Below, in pieces: positions 35,421 through 43,850 of a DNA stretch of 64,000 bases. Within the stretch, counting starts at the first letter, position 1, and every line of letters begins with the position of its first letter. Under the pieces are notes generated by a model. That model saw only the letters and a program-made list of their open reading frames with translations. It had not been told where the DNA came from and ran no database searches. Source of the DNA: Paraburkholderia phytofirmans PsJN (GTDB taxonomy: Bacteria; Pseudomonadota; Gammaproteobacteria; Burkholderiales; Burkholderiaceae). The translations under genes and the position numbers were made by a program. The stretch spans positions 2,604,001-2,668,000 of the forward strand of contig NC_010681.1 in assembly GCF_000020125.1 (NCBI RefSeq). The letters are read 5' to 3'.

Positions 35421-36431
35421 TCACTCGACCGTCGCTAACGGCGATCGCGTTGTCATCGTAGTCAGACACTGCAGGTCGAGCGCGCGCGTGTGCTCGGTCA
35501 TGTAGTCGACGAACACGCGGACCCGCGCAGGAAGCTGCTTGCGGCTGAGATAACAGAGGTAGTGGCCGCCATCCTCCGGCGCGTGCTGTGCGAGACAACT
35601 GAGCAACTGCCCGCCGGCCAGCAGGTCGCACACCTGATATGCGGGCAACTGCGCAATGCCCAGCCCGTCCAGCACCGCCTGCACGATCAGATCCGGGTCG
35701 TTGAACGTGTGCTGTGCAACGGGCTGGCGCCGCTGCGGGAGGCCGTTCACCTTGAACTCCCATTCACGGATGCGGCCGGACGCGGCCAGGAAGTTGATGC
35801 AGCGATGATCCGCCAGTTCATCGATATGCCGTGGCAGCCCGTGTCTTCGTGCATAAGCGGGCGATGCGCACACCAACATCTGCATCGGAATCAACTGGCG
35901 CGCCACGATCCCGCTGTCTTCAAGACGCCCGTCGTGAAACGAAACGTCGACGCGGTCGGTCGTGAAGTCGGCGGGTCGATCGTTCAGCAGCAGTTCGAGG
36001 GCGATCTCGGGATAGCGCGTGTGAAAGCCTCGCAGCAGCGGCGCGACGATCTTGCGGCCGAAGCCCGGTGCCGAGACGATGCGCAGATGGCCGCGCGGCG
36101 GCCCGTTGCGCAGCTCCCGCATGTCTTCCAGCGCCTGGGCGATGCGTTCGATGCCAGGCTGACAGTTCTCGTAGAACAGCTCGCCCTCGCGCGTCAACGA
36201 CGTGCTACGCGTGGTGCGCAGAAACAGGCGCGCGTCGAGCAGGGCCTCGAGTTTCTGCACGTTGCGGCTAACGGAGGACCGCCCGATGCCGAGTCGATCG
36301 CCCGCGCGGGCGAAGCTGCCTTCGTTGGCAACGGCGAGAAAAGAAACGACGCCGGCGTAGCTGGTCGCGAAACTGCTTGCGAACGGGTCGGCGGCGCCAG
36401 CGATGCGGCGGCGTGATGGGTCGTCTGACAT
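35421..36431 (-). CDS. LysR family transcriptional regulator in ECF41 locus
   Basis: 336 residues from ATG 36431. Winged helix-turn-helix around residues 45-68 (GSFARAGDRLGIGRSSVSRNVQKLEA), then a periplasmic-binding-protein-like effector domain. A start at 36455 is also open, but the ECF41-type promoter whose -10 is at 36464-36467 would place the RNA start at about 36457, so the downstream ATG is preferred. Neither has a good ribosome site. Targets are unknown; the downstream NAD(P)-binding and ohr genes are candidates. Confidence 0.88.
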   Translation of the reverse strand: MSDDPSRRRIAGAADPFASSFATSYAGVVSFLAVANEGSFARAGDRLGIGRSSVSRNVQKLEALLDARLFLRTTRSTSLTREGELFYENCQPGIERIAQALEDMRELRNGPPRGHLRIVSAPGFGRKIVAPLLRGFHTRYPEIALELLLNDRPADFTTDRVDVSFHDGRLEDSGIVARQLIPMQMLVCASPAYARRHGLPRHIDELADHRCINFLAASGRIREWEFKVNGLPQRRQPVAQHTFNDPDLIVQAVLDGLGIAQLPAYQVCDLLAGGQLLSCLAQHAPEDGGHYLCYLSRKQLPARVRVFVDYMTEHTRALDLQCLTTMTTRSPLATVE

Positions 36432-36463
36432 GGAAGCGCGGTTAGTGAAGTCCATAGCGACTA

Positions 36464-36490
36464 GACGTATCAGCGCTGCTGTTTGTGACA
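36464..36490 (-). promoter_or_regulatory. ECF41-type promoter
   Basis: On the minus strand TGTCACA (36490-36484), exactly 16 nt, then CGTC (36467-36464). This is the pattern reported for ECF41 sigma factors (TGTCACA / CGTC). It lies directly upstream of the LysR gene and about 1.2 kb from the ECF41 sigma gene itself. Confidence 0.75.
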
Positions 36491-36532
36491 CGGTCCGCCA
36501 TTTTTTAAACCGAAGGCCGCGCGCTAGGGCGG

Positions 36533-36952
36533 CTATTTCTCCGGTACGAGAACCGGCGCGCCCTTATCCTTCAGCAGTAGCACGAGAAACCTGGCCGGCT
36601 TTGTCTGGCTCGCGTTGCGTCCGACCGTGTGGACATCGTTTGGACCTTCGTAGAAGGTCTGTCCGGGTGTCAACGTGACTTCCTTGCCGCCCTTGACCTG
36701 CATCACGATCGATCCTTCCAGCACATAGATAAACCCGTGCGCATGATGCCGATGGACGGGGTCGACCGCGCCCGGCGGATACTCGACGGTGATCATCAGG
36801 GCTTCCTTGCCCGGATAGTCGTCAAGAGGCTGCGTCATCAACGGCGTGACGATGGCGGCGGGCGCCTCGGCACGGGCCACGCTCAGCGACGTGCTCAACG
36901 ACGCGCTCACGGCGACGAGCGCGGCCAGAGCCGTATTTCCCAAACGAAGCAT
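36533..36952 (-). CDS. Exported cupin-domain protein
   Basis: 139 residues: signal peptide MLRLGNTALAALVAVSASLS to about ARA (residue 28), then a single cupin barrel. The metal-site pattern is HRHHAHGFIYVLEG (motif 1) and PGQTFYEGPNDVHTVGRN (motif 2), with His and Glu ligands in place. Probably periplasmic; substrate unknown. It lies 69 bp after the carboxymuconolactone decarboxylase-type gene and likely shares its transcript within the ECF41 locus. Confidence 0.87.
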   Translation of the reverse strand: MLRLGNTALAALVAVSASLSTSLSVARAEAPAAIVTPLMTQPLDDYPGKEALMITVEYPPGAVDPVHRHHAHGFIYVLEGSIVMQVKGGKEVTLTPGQTFYEGPNDVHTVGRNASQTKPARFLVLLLKDKGAPVLVPEK

Positions 36953-37021
36953 GATAGTGTGTCCCAGAGTAACGCGGCCCGCTCGCGCGGGCCTGAACTG
37001 GACAAAGACGAACGCGTCTGC

Positions 37022-37501
37022 TCAGACGAGGTTCGCCTTGTCCAGGCCGAATGCCTTGTCGGATGAACCCGGCACCGTCTTGAACGCGACGTTCGCGCGG
37101 TTCCATCCGTTGATCGCCATCACTTCGAACGTCAGGTCCGAGAGTTCCTTTTCGGAGAACTGGGTACGCACGCGCTCGTAGAGCTCGTCGGGCACGCCGT
37201 GCTCGGGAAGCCGGGTCAGCACTTCCGTCCACGCCAGCGCGGCGCGTTCGCGCGGCGCGAAAAGCGTCGATTCGCGCCACGTCGCGAGGTGATGGACACG
37301 CAACTCGCGCTCGCCGTGCAGGCGTGCTTCCTTCACGTGCATGTCCAGACAGAATCCACAGCCATTGAGCTGCGACGCCCGGATCGACACCAGGTCACGG
37401 ATCGATTCTTCGATTGTGCTGTCTTTCAGCAGATTGCTGAGTTCGAAAAACTTCTTGAACAGTTCCGGCGATTGCTGCACATAGTTGATACGCTGCGTCA
37501 T
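37022..37501 (-). CDS. Carboxymuconolactone decarboxylase / AhpD-like protein
   Basis: 159 residues of the CMD/AhpD helical family. The redox motif CGFCLDMH (Cys48, Cys51, His55) is the CxxC...H site of alkylhydroperoxidase-type members. An AGGAGAAA site precedes the ATG at 37501. CMD-type proteins are the commonest partners of ECF41 sigma factors, and the sigma gene is immediately upstream on the same strand. Probably reduces or handles an electrophile or peroxide. The physiological substrate is unknown. Confidence 0.9.
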   Translation of the reverse strand: MTQRINYVQQSPELFKKFFELSNLLKDSTIEESIRDLVSIRASQLNGCGFCLDMHVKEARLHGERELRVHHLATWRESTLFAPRERAALAWTEVLTRLPEHGVPDELYERVRTQFSEKELSDLTFEVMAINGWNRANVAFKTVPGSSDKAFGLDKANLV

Positions 37502-37685
37502 GTTTTCTCCTGGCGACGATGAGCGGCCACCCCGCCTCGCGGGTGCCATTAGCGGCACTGAGCCGCACAAAGTCATCGTAGGCGGGCGCGTGATGTCAGG
37601 GTAGCCACGGGAACGAGCTCACCATGTTGTCCGCGCGGCACCAATCGACGCGTCGAGCCGCGCCCGCTCTGAGGAGAAGCAGCGT

Positions 37686-38567
37686 TCAGCCGTTGGCGTG
37701 TGCCGCCGCGATGCGCGCGAGCTTGTCAGGGTTGCGCTGCACATGAATACGGACGATACGCTCGCCGTCCGTTTCGAACGACTGTGCCGATTCGAGTTCG
37801 CCCTCGATAAACCGCAGCAGCGCCCATTGGCCGTTGAGCATTACGAGCTTGACGCTCAGTTCGTCGCCATAACGCCGGTGCGACGCGTAGAACAGTTGTG
37901 CGATGCGCTGGCCGCCCGCCATCGGCTCCGGGAAGCTCTGGACTTTGCCGCCGCCGTCGCCGATCAGCTTTGCGTCTTCGGCCAGCAATGCGTTGATCGC
38001 GTGAAAGTCGCCGCGCTGCAGCGCCTGCACGAATGTTCGCAGCAGGCGCAGATGCGTTTCGCGCGGCACCTCGGAGCGCGGACGATCGTCGCGCAACTGC
38101 GCTTTTGCGCGGCTGACCAGCTGACGGCACGCCGCCTCCGTCTTGCCGATGGCTCGTGCGACTTCGTCATAGTCGGCGTCGAATACCTCGCGCAGCAGGA
38201 ACGCCGCCCGGGCATCAGGCGTAAGCCGCTCGAGCAGCACCAGAAAAGCCACGGAGACGTCGTCGGCGCGCTCCGTGGCCTCCTCCGGCGTAGCCGGGAA
38301 TTCGGTCATCTCGGGTTCGGGCAACCAGATGCCCGCGTAGTGTTCGCGTTGAATCTTGGCCGCGCGCAGACGGTCGATGGACATTCGCGTCGTGACCGCG
38401 ACCAGCCACGCCTCCGCGTTGTCGATGGCTTCGCGGGCTGTTGCATGCCAACGCAGCCAGACGTCCTGCACGATATCTTCGGCCTCGGCAACGGACCCCA
38501 GCATTCGATACGCGATTTTCTGCAATCGCGGGCGCAGCCCGTTAAAGGCAAGTACGTCGTCGTCCAT
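37686..38567 (-). CDS. ECF41 family RNA polymerase sigma factor with fused SnoaL-like regulatory domain
   Basis: 293 residues. Sigma region 2 spans about 8-75 (RMLGSVAEAEDIVQDVWLRW) and region 4 about 110-165 (LLREVFDADYDEVARAIGKTEAACRQLVSRAK). The C-terminal ~110 residues form the SnoaL-like extension that replaces an anti-sigma factor in this group. Three group motifs are visible: WLPEP in the linker, DGGGK in the extension, and NPDKL near the end. No anti-sigma gene is adjacent. The neighbours (CMD-type, cupin, NAD(P)-binding protein) are the partner types known for ECF41. Confidence 0.93.
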   Translation of the reverse strand: MDDDVLAFNGLRPRLQKIAYRMLGSVAEAEDIVQDVWLRWHATAREAIDNAEAWLVAVTTRMSIDRLRAAKIQREHYAGIWLPEPEMTEFPATPEEATERADDVSVAFLVLLERLTPDARAAFLLREVFDADYDEVARAIGKTEAACRQLVSRAKAQLRDDRPRSEVPRETHLRLLRTFVQALQRGDFHAINALLAEDAKLIGDGGGKVQSFPEPMAGGQRIAQLFYASHRRYGDELSVKLVMLNGQWALLRFIEGELESAQSFETDGERIVRIHVQRNPDKLARIAAAHANG

Positions 38568-38578
38568 GCACCGGCTTC

Positions 38579-39016
38579 CTATTTTTCCCGCAGCGACGTG
38601 ACATATTGTTTGGCCGCTTCGTTGCCATGCGCGAGCGCCCGTGACGCAAGAGAAAATCCCACCTGAGTTTCATGGGCGACAGCGCTGCGATCTTCATCGA
38701 AAACTTTTGCCGCGCGCCGCAGATGCTGCGCCGCCTGGCCATGAAGTTCCGACGCCGCCGCATGATGTTGCGCGGCAGTCAGGCCGCTATCGACGGAGCC
38801 TGCCGGCAATGGAGCGCCTGAATGTTTGGCGGCGAGATTGGATTCCTCGACGGCATACAGTGCATGGCCTTGCGCCAACACGGCCTGATGCGCGGCGTGA
38901 TCGTAATTTTTGGCCGCCTCGTAGTACTGCGATGCCTCCCGATGAAAGCGCGCTGCCTGCTCGTGATGCGATGCAGCAGCATCGAGATGTACTTTTTTAC
39001 CCTGCTTCGTATTCAT
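38579..39016 (-). CDS. Unknown helical protein, Ala/His-rich
   Basis: 145 residues from ATG 39016, preceded by GGAGGATC; the longer frame has no site. Composition is dominated by Ala, His, Gln and Glu in amphipathic repeats such as HHEQAARFHREASQYYEAAK and AAQHHAAASELHGQAAQHL, spaced by about 11-18 residues. It should form a long helical bundle or coiled coil, with no signal peptide or membrane segment. Function unknown. It sits 11 bp upstream-to-downstream of the ECF41 gene start on the same strand, so they may be co-transcribed. Confidence 0.75.
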   Translation of the reverse strand: MNTKQGKKVHLDAAASHHEQAARFHREASQYYEAAKNYDHAAHQAVLAQGHALYAVEESNLAAKHSGAPLPAGSVDSGLTAAQHHAAASELHGQAAQHLRRAAKVFDEDRSAVAHETQVGFSLASRALAHGNEAAKQYVTSLREK

Positions 39017-39301
39017 GGCGGATCCTCCAGGAGTGGCGTCGCTCTGCAGCAATGCCGGAGACGCTCGAAGCCGACCGGTACAGGCCTGATTGGCGAGAGC
39101 GTCTCGCGCCGAATGCATGGCTTGTTCTAATCGATGTTGCAGTTCACCGCGAACAAATACTACCTGAAAATATGCGCGCAACCCGGCCTCATCCGGCGTG
39201 TGTGATGGGTGTTGGATGTCGCTCCGCTCGTGCTCCTCGCCCGTAACGCGCCAGTGGATCTCTACGTTGCGTGGGGCCGCCCTCGTGCCTCGCGCAGGCT
39301 G

Positions 39302-39826
39302 TCACGACTTCTTCGTTCGCGGTAGCGCCGCGTTCAGAAACGGATTGAAGGTGCCCGAACCGGCCGGCGTGTCGGCTTTGTTCGAACGACGTCGCTTGCC
39401 TGATTGTGTGCTGCCGGACAATTGCGCCAGCAGTTCATCCGCGTCGGCGTCTTCGTCTGCGTCTGCGTCTTCGTCTGCGTCGGCGGTTTTTTTGCTTCTG
39501 GCGCGCCGCGGTTCAGCCTCTTTGGCAGTTTCGCTCGCAGCGCCAGCCGAAAGCGCTGCTTGCGCGATATGTTCGATCACCGTCATGAACGACGTCGAAG
39601 CCGACTGCAGGCCATCGCCCGGAAGCATTGTCCGTACGACGATTTCATGCAGCGAGCGGCCATCGACGGAACGGACTCGCGGGTTGCCTTGCCAGGCGGC
39701 ATCCGCCTGCGCGAACGCGCCAATGACGCGCTCCAGCACCGCCGGCGACAGAACGCCGCCGTCGTAGAGGCTGATAACCACCCGCTCGAAAATTCCAAAT
39801 GCAGTTGATGGAGAAGCTTTCGGCAC
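39302..39826 (-). CDS. Unknown protein with acidic Asp-Ala-Asp-Glu repeat linker
   Basis: 174 residues. N-terminal ~100 residues are globular (MPKASPSTAFGIFERVVISL onward), followed by a basic patch (EPRRARSKKTA) and then an acidic repeat DADEDADADEDADADE around residues 113-130. The tail is basic (GKRRRSNKAD). The acidic run is encoded by 18-bp tandem repeats. I do not recognise the family. No membrane segment. Confidence 0.65.
   Translation of the reverse strand: MPKASPSTAFGIFERVVISLYDGGVLSPAVLERVIGAFAQADAAWQGNPRVRSVDGRSLHEIVVRTMLPGDGLQSASTSFMTVIEHIAQAALSAGAASETAKEAEPRRARSKKTADADEDADADEDADADELLAQLSGSTQSGKRRRSNKADTPAGSGTFNPFLNAALPRTKKS
39441..39486. repeat. 18-bp tandem repeat coding an acidic linker
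   Basis: Two near-identical 18-bp units (GCGTC-G/T-GCGTCTTCGTCT) and a partial third, made of imperfect GCGTCT hexamers. In frame within the unknown gene; a slippage-prone array that could vary in length without shifting the frame. Confidence 0.75.
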
Positions 39827-39977
39827 GACTTCTTACTCCTTGAGAGTCCGTTATTGATCGTCTTGCAGCCAGGCGGCCTTACCCCTGAACTGAACTCCGG
39901 ACGCGGCGCCGTTACAGGAACACCCGTTGCTCGGGTGGTCTGCACTCAGCACACACATGCATTCGCGCGACATACCC

Positions 39978-40883
39978 ATGAAACAGATCGGCGACCTACG
40001 TATCGGTATTTCCGGTTGGCGCTACAAAGGATGGAGAGATAGCTTCTATCCCCGCGGGCTGAAACAGGCCGCCGAATTGCAGTACGCGTCGTCGCTGTTC
40101 CAGAGCATCGAAATCAATGGTACGCATTACAGCCTTCAGTCGCTCGACAGCTGGCGGCATTGGTATGCCGAAACGCCTGCCGACTTCATCTTCAGCGTGA
40201 AGGGCGCGCGGTATCTGACGCATCTCCTGCGTTTTCGCGACGACAGCGCGCAAGTCGCCAGCGCCAACTTTTTCGCGCAGGGCCTGCTCGCCCTGAATGA
40301 AAAGCTAGGGCCTATTCTGTGGCAGTTCCCGCCTTCGTTCCGCTTTGAACCGGCGGCCATGGAACGCTTTTTACGTTTCCTGCCTCGCGACACCGCGGCT
40401 GCGCTCTCTCTCGCGGAGCAACACGATGCGCGAGTCAAGACGCCTTACCTCGAAATGGACCGCAAGCGCAGACTGCGCCATGCCGTCGAGATACGCCACC
40501 CCAGTTTTATGGACCCTGTCTTCATCGAGTTGCTCAGACAGTACGACACCGCGCTGGTTGTTTCCGACTCGACCGAATCGTGGCCGCTGGCGGAAGACGT
40601 GACCGCTGACTTCGTTTACATCCGCTTGCACGGCACCGAATCGCGGTATTCCGGCGCCTACGCGGACGAAGCGCTTGACGACTGGGCCGCCCGGATCGAC
40701 GCATGGCGCCGCGGTTCGCAGCCGGCGGATGCGCGGCTAATCGCGCCGCATCTTCATCCACCGGCTCGGACGCGGCGGGACGTGTACTGCTATTTCGACA
40801 ACGACGCCAAAACACATGCGCCCTTCGACGCGCAGCGGTTGATTGAACGGCTCGGCTTACAAGCAGTGCATTCGGCGGCGTAA
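39978..40883 (+). CDS. DUF72 (YecE) family protein
   Basis: 301 residues, TIM-barrel-like family of unknown function. Starts at ATG 39978. Family blocks are IGISGWRYKGWRDSFYP at the N-terminus, SIEINGTHYSLQSLDSWRHW, FIFSVKGARYLTHLLR and VEIRHPSF. A Fe-S or metal role has been suggested for some members, but not seen here as a cysteine cluster. It is followed by a remnant of a UdgX gene on the opposite strand. Confidence 0.9.
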   Translation: MKQIGDLRIGISGWRYKGWRDSFYPRGLKQAAELQYASSLFQSIEINGTHYSLQSLDSWRHWYAETPADFIFSVKGARYLTHLLRFRDDSAQVASANFFAQGLLALNEKLGPILWQFPPSFRFEPAAMERFLRFLPRDTAAALSLAEQHDARVKTPYLEMDRKRRLRHAVEIRHPSFMDPVFIELLRQYDTALVVSDSTESWPLAEDVTADFVYIRLHGTESRYSGAYADEALDDWAARIDAWRRGSQPADARLIAPHLHPPARTRRDVYCYFDNDAKTHAPFDAQRLIERLGLQAVHSAA

Positions 40884-40890
40884 GCGGAAG

Positions 40891-40907
40891 CCACGCTTTC
40901 AGCGTGG
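40891..40907. terminator. Short hairpin between convergent genes
   Basis: CCACGCT-TTC-AGCGTGG, extended by GCGG/CCGC outside mismatches. There is no T tract, so a terminator role is uncertain. Confidence 0.35.
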
Positions 40908-40917
40908 ACCGCAAGCA

Positions 40918-41106
40918 TCAGCTCGATGAGCGTTCGCGCTTACCGCTCGGCTTGTCCGCGTGTTGAAGGGCCGTGACAATCGCGTCATACACGCGTTGCC
41001 GCGTTGCAGGATCAGGAGCGCGCAACGCGAACGACGGATGATATGTCGCGACAACCGTCCGCCCGCCGCGCTCGATCGTTTTGCCGAGCACGTCCTGTTG
41101 CCGGGC
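40918..41106 (-). pseudogene. C-terminal fragment of a second UdgX-type uracil-DNA glycosylase
   Basis: About 62 residues, QQDVLGKTIERGGRTVVATY then HPSFALRAPDPATRQRVYDA, align by eye with the last ~55 residues of the intact UdgX (GGWGIATYHPSFALRQQTDA). Everything upstream in the frame (41107-41334) is unrelated. The Fe-S cysteines, GEQPGD and the KRRxH loop are missing, so the fragment cannot be active. Confidence 0.7.
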
Positions 41107-41299
41107 GTGCGTTGTATGTGGAGCGGCAAACGTGCGAGCGTGAAAGGATGGAGTGCCTGCTATCCGACAGCGCCACGATTTACCTTGGAGCAAGGCACAG
41201 GCCCGGCGCACCCTGCCGCTATTCAAAGCGGCATGCATCTTGCGCAAGAGGTCAAACATCTCCGGTTCTGGCCGGCTGCATTCTTGCATGGGAGACGGC

Positions 41300-41899
41300 A
41301 TGACCACGCTAAAAATCGAACGCCTGCGTCCCACTCAACTGACGCACGGCGCGCGGGAGGTCCGCGACAAAATCAGGCAATACAAAGCGCTGAGCGGGCA
41401 CGATCTGGAGATGGCCATCGCTGAGAAACCGATACCCGTGGTCTACGGTCCCGGTGACACGCCGTTCGCGATCGACCATCATCACGTGGCCGCCGCGCTC
41501 TGGCACGTGGGCGTCAAGTCCGTGCCGGTCGTTCTGGTGAGGGATCTTTCCTCTTATTCGAAGGCTTCCTTCTGGCTTAGTATGGAAAACGAACGGTGGA
41601 CGTACCCGTTCGACGCTGAAGGCAAACGTCGGCCGTTTTCCGATTTGCCGGAACACATCTGGGCGCTGCTCGATGACGAGTACCGCAGCCTCGCGGCAGC
41701 AGTTCGCGACGCCGGCGGTTACGAGAAAACCAATGTCCCGCTGGAAGAATTCCGCTGGGCCGACTTCTTCCGCTCGAATCTGCCGCGACCGGACAGTGAC
41801 GAGAAATTCGCCGCGCTAGTGGACGAAGCGATCAGGCTGGCCAAGACCCACGCGGCGCTGGGACTGCCCGGCTACCTCGGTCAGGACACGGACGGCTAG
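41300..41899 (+). CDS. ParB-like nuclease-domain protein (ParBc_2 type)
   Basis: 199 residues from ATG 41300 with GGGAG upstream. The N-terminal half resembles the ParB/Srx fold variants of PF08857: LRPTQLTHGAREVRDKIRQY, KPIPVVYGPGDTPFAIDHHH and VKSVPVVLVRDLS. DHHH near residue 60 is a possible active or metal site. The C-terminal half (FSDLPEHIWALLDDEYRSLA) is unassigned. It is not a chromosome-partition ParB, as there is no HTH or ParA neighbour. Confidence 0.8.
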   Translation: MTTLKIERLRPTQLTHGAREVRDKIRQYKALSGHDLEMAIAEKPIPVVYGPGDTPFAIDHHHVAAALWHVGVKSVPVVLVRDLSSYSKASFWLSMENERWTYPFDAEGKRRPFSDLPEHIWALLDDEYRSLAAAVRDAGGYEKTNVPLEEFRWADFFRSNLPRPDSDEKFAALVDEAIRLAKTHAALGLPGYLGQDTDG

Positions 41900-41950
41900 T
41901 CTCTGTCCAAAACAAACCGGCCCGTGTAAGCAGGATGGAGAACCAATCGA

Positions 41951-42650
41951 ATGAAACTCGTCTACTGGAATGTTCAATGGGGACGCGGCGTGGACGGCCG
42001 GGTCGACCTTGCCCGCATCCTGCGCGAAGCGCGCGCGCTGTGCGATTTCGATGCGTCAGTTCGGCAATGCGATCGTGACGCGCTTGCCCGTCAGGCAGGT
42101 GTTGCGTCACTCCCTGCCCTGGCCCGCGGATCCCGCGAAACCGTCGATGATGAGGGTCGCACTCGAAGCCGTGATCGATACCGATATCGGTGCAATCCGG
42201 GTGATCTCCACGCACCTCGAGTTCTATTCGGAGAAACAGCGTTTCGCGCAACTCGCCAGATTGCGCGAACTGCACAGGGAAGCGTGCAATCACGCGCGAG
42301 CGCCCGCCAAGGCGGAAAAAATCGACAGCCCGTTTTCCGACACCGCGCGACCGATGAGCGCGGTTGTCTGTGGTGACTTTAACAGTGCCTTCGAAAGCAG
42401 CGCGTACTGCCGGATGCTTGAACCGATTGCCGATGCCCCGCGTTTTATCGATGCGTGGGCCAGCGCGCACCCTCGCGCGCCGCGTGCCCCGACAGCGGGT
42501 TTGTATGACCACGAGCAGTGGCCGGAGGGTCCATTCGCCTGCGATTTCATCTTCGTCACGGAGGATCTGACATCACGCATTGCGGCCTGCGAGGTCGATG
42601 CGGTCAGCGAGGCCTCGGATCATCAGCCGATGTGGCTCGAATTGCACTAG
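41951..42650 (+). pseudogene. Endonuclease/exonuclease/phosphatase family gene with internal deletion and frame change
   Basis: The N-terminus MKLVYWNVQWGRGVDGRVDL is in one frame to about 42050 (DFD). From RQFGNAIVTRLPV (about 42055) the homologous sequence continues in another frame, through PWPADPA and THLEFYSEKQRFAQLARL to CGDFNSAFE and SDHQPMWLELH. Compared with the family, about 40-50 residues after DFD, including the metal-binding LQE motif, are missing. So one deletion removed catalytic sequence and shifted the frame. Confidence 0.75.
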
Positions 42651-42741
42651 GCCCTGACGAGGCAGGTATATCCCAGGTCCCAGCGGCTCGGAAATTGCTC
42701 GCCCTGAAGACACTGAAGCGACGAGCCGGCGGGAGAACAGC

Positions 42742-43659
42742 ATGGAATACCAGCAACGCAACGCAGGCGCGCGATCCAGCCGATCAGGCGGCGCAGTGGC
42801 CGTCATGAAGGACGCCGTCGAGCGATTTTCGTCGGACCGGTGCGCGATGATGGGCGCGAGCATCGGCTTCTACTCCGCGTTCTCGCTGGCTCCGACTTTA
42901 CTGATCGTCCTCGCGATTACGGGCTGGTTCGTCGGCCGCGACATCGCGCAGGGGCGATTTTTTGGTCAGATCAGGCAGTTGCTCGGCAACGACGCCGCCA
43001 CCGCGATGCAGGCTGTCGTCGAACACGCGCATCGTTCGAATGGCAGCGGCATGGCTGCGGCGTTCTCTGTCGTGCTGCTTCTCGTCGGGGCTTCGGCGAC
43101 ATTTTCCTGCCTGAATACAGCACTCGATGTCGTCTTTGCCGCGAAATCACCTAAAGGCCTTGCCGGTCTCGCGTGGGTGATCCGGGCGCGGCTCGTCTCG
43201 CTCGGCCTGCTTATGGGACTCAGTTTTCTGCTGGTGGTCTCGCTGGTCCTCGACGCCGCATTACAGACGGCCGGCAGTGCCGTTTTCGGCAACTCGACGC
43301 TCAGCGTCGTTGCCGACGTCGCGCAATCTGTTTTCGGCCTCGTGATACTGACTTTCGGACTCGGTGCGCTGATCAAGTGGCTCCCCGACAAGCGGGTCAA
43401 CTTTCGTTCCGCGTTGATCGGCGGCGCCGTCGCGGCGTTGCTGTTTACCGTGGGCAGGCACCTGTTCGGTTTCTATCTCGCGCATGCGGGAACGGCGGGC
43501 GCATTCGGCGCGGCAGGCTCACTCGCTGTGTTGATGATGTGGCTATATTTTTGCGCCATCGTTTTTCTTTTCGGCGCGGAGGTCACGGCTTCGCTGTGTC
43601 AAACGCCGAAAGACGGCAATGCGGCGGACGTCAAGGCCCGCTTGAACGCTGCACATTGA
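42742..43659 (+). CDS. YihY/BrkB family inner-membrane protein
   Basis: 305 residues, about six hydrophobic helices. Family segments: DRCAMMGASIGFYSAFSLAP near residue 35, VVLLLVGASATFSCLNTALD and LIGGAVAALLFTVGRHLFGF, then YLAHAGTAGAFGAAGSLAVL and the C-terminal WLYFCAIVFLFGAE. Long regarded as an RNase BN or virulence factor, but its real function is unresolved. GGAG precedes the region of the ATG. No operon partner. Confidence 0.9.
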   Translation: MEYQQRNAGARSSRSGGAVAVMKDAVERFSSDRCAMMGASIGFYSAFSLAPTLLIVLAITGWFVGRDIAQGRFFGQIRQLLGNDAATAMQAVVEHAHRSNGSGMAAAFSVVLLLVGASATFSCLNTALDVVFAAKSPKGLAGLAWVIRARLVSLGLLMGLSFLLVVSLVLDAALQTAGSAVFGNSTLSVVADVAQSVFGLVILTFGLGALIKWLPDKRVNFRSALIGGAVAALLFTVGRHLFGFYLAHAGTAGAFGAAGSLAVLMMWLYFCAIVFLFGAEVTASLCQTPKDGNAADVKARLNAAH

Positions 43660-43850
43660 AGCGCTCTTGCAAAACGGACGATGCGAAACTGACATTGAAA
43701 GCGGCGAGTGCGCGGCGTCGGTTCCGCGCACGCGAGCCGCGTTAGCGCGAGGCGATCTCATCGATGCTCGTAAAGCAGTTCGGATCGTCCGAGCACCCAG
43801 CGAGCACCAACTGCGAGGCGTGCATGCCAAACGCCATCGCAGCGACGGGG

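Noticed and set aside
37590..37625. TGACATCA...CGATGA upstream of the CMD-type gene as an ECF41 promoter
   Set aside because: Spacing and the -35 bases do not agree with the pattern seen at 36464-36490; too degenerate to claim.
43742..43850. Possible extra peptide after the DUF2934 gene (ending SIDEIASR)
   Set aside because: Only a short in-frame tail of a shadow frame with no ribosome site; not enough to call a gene.
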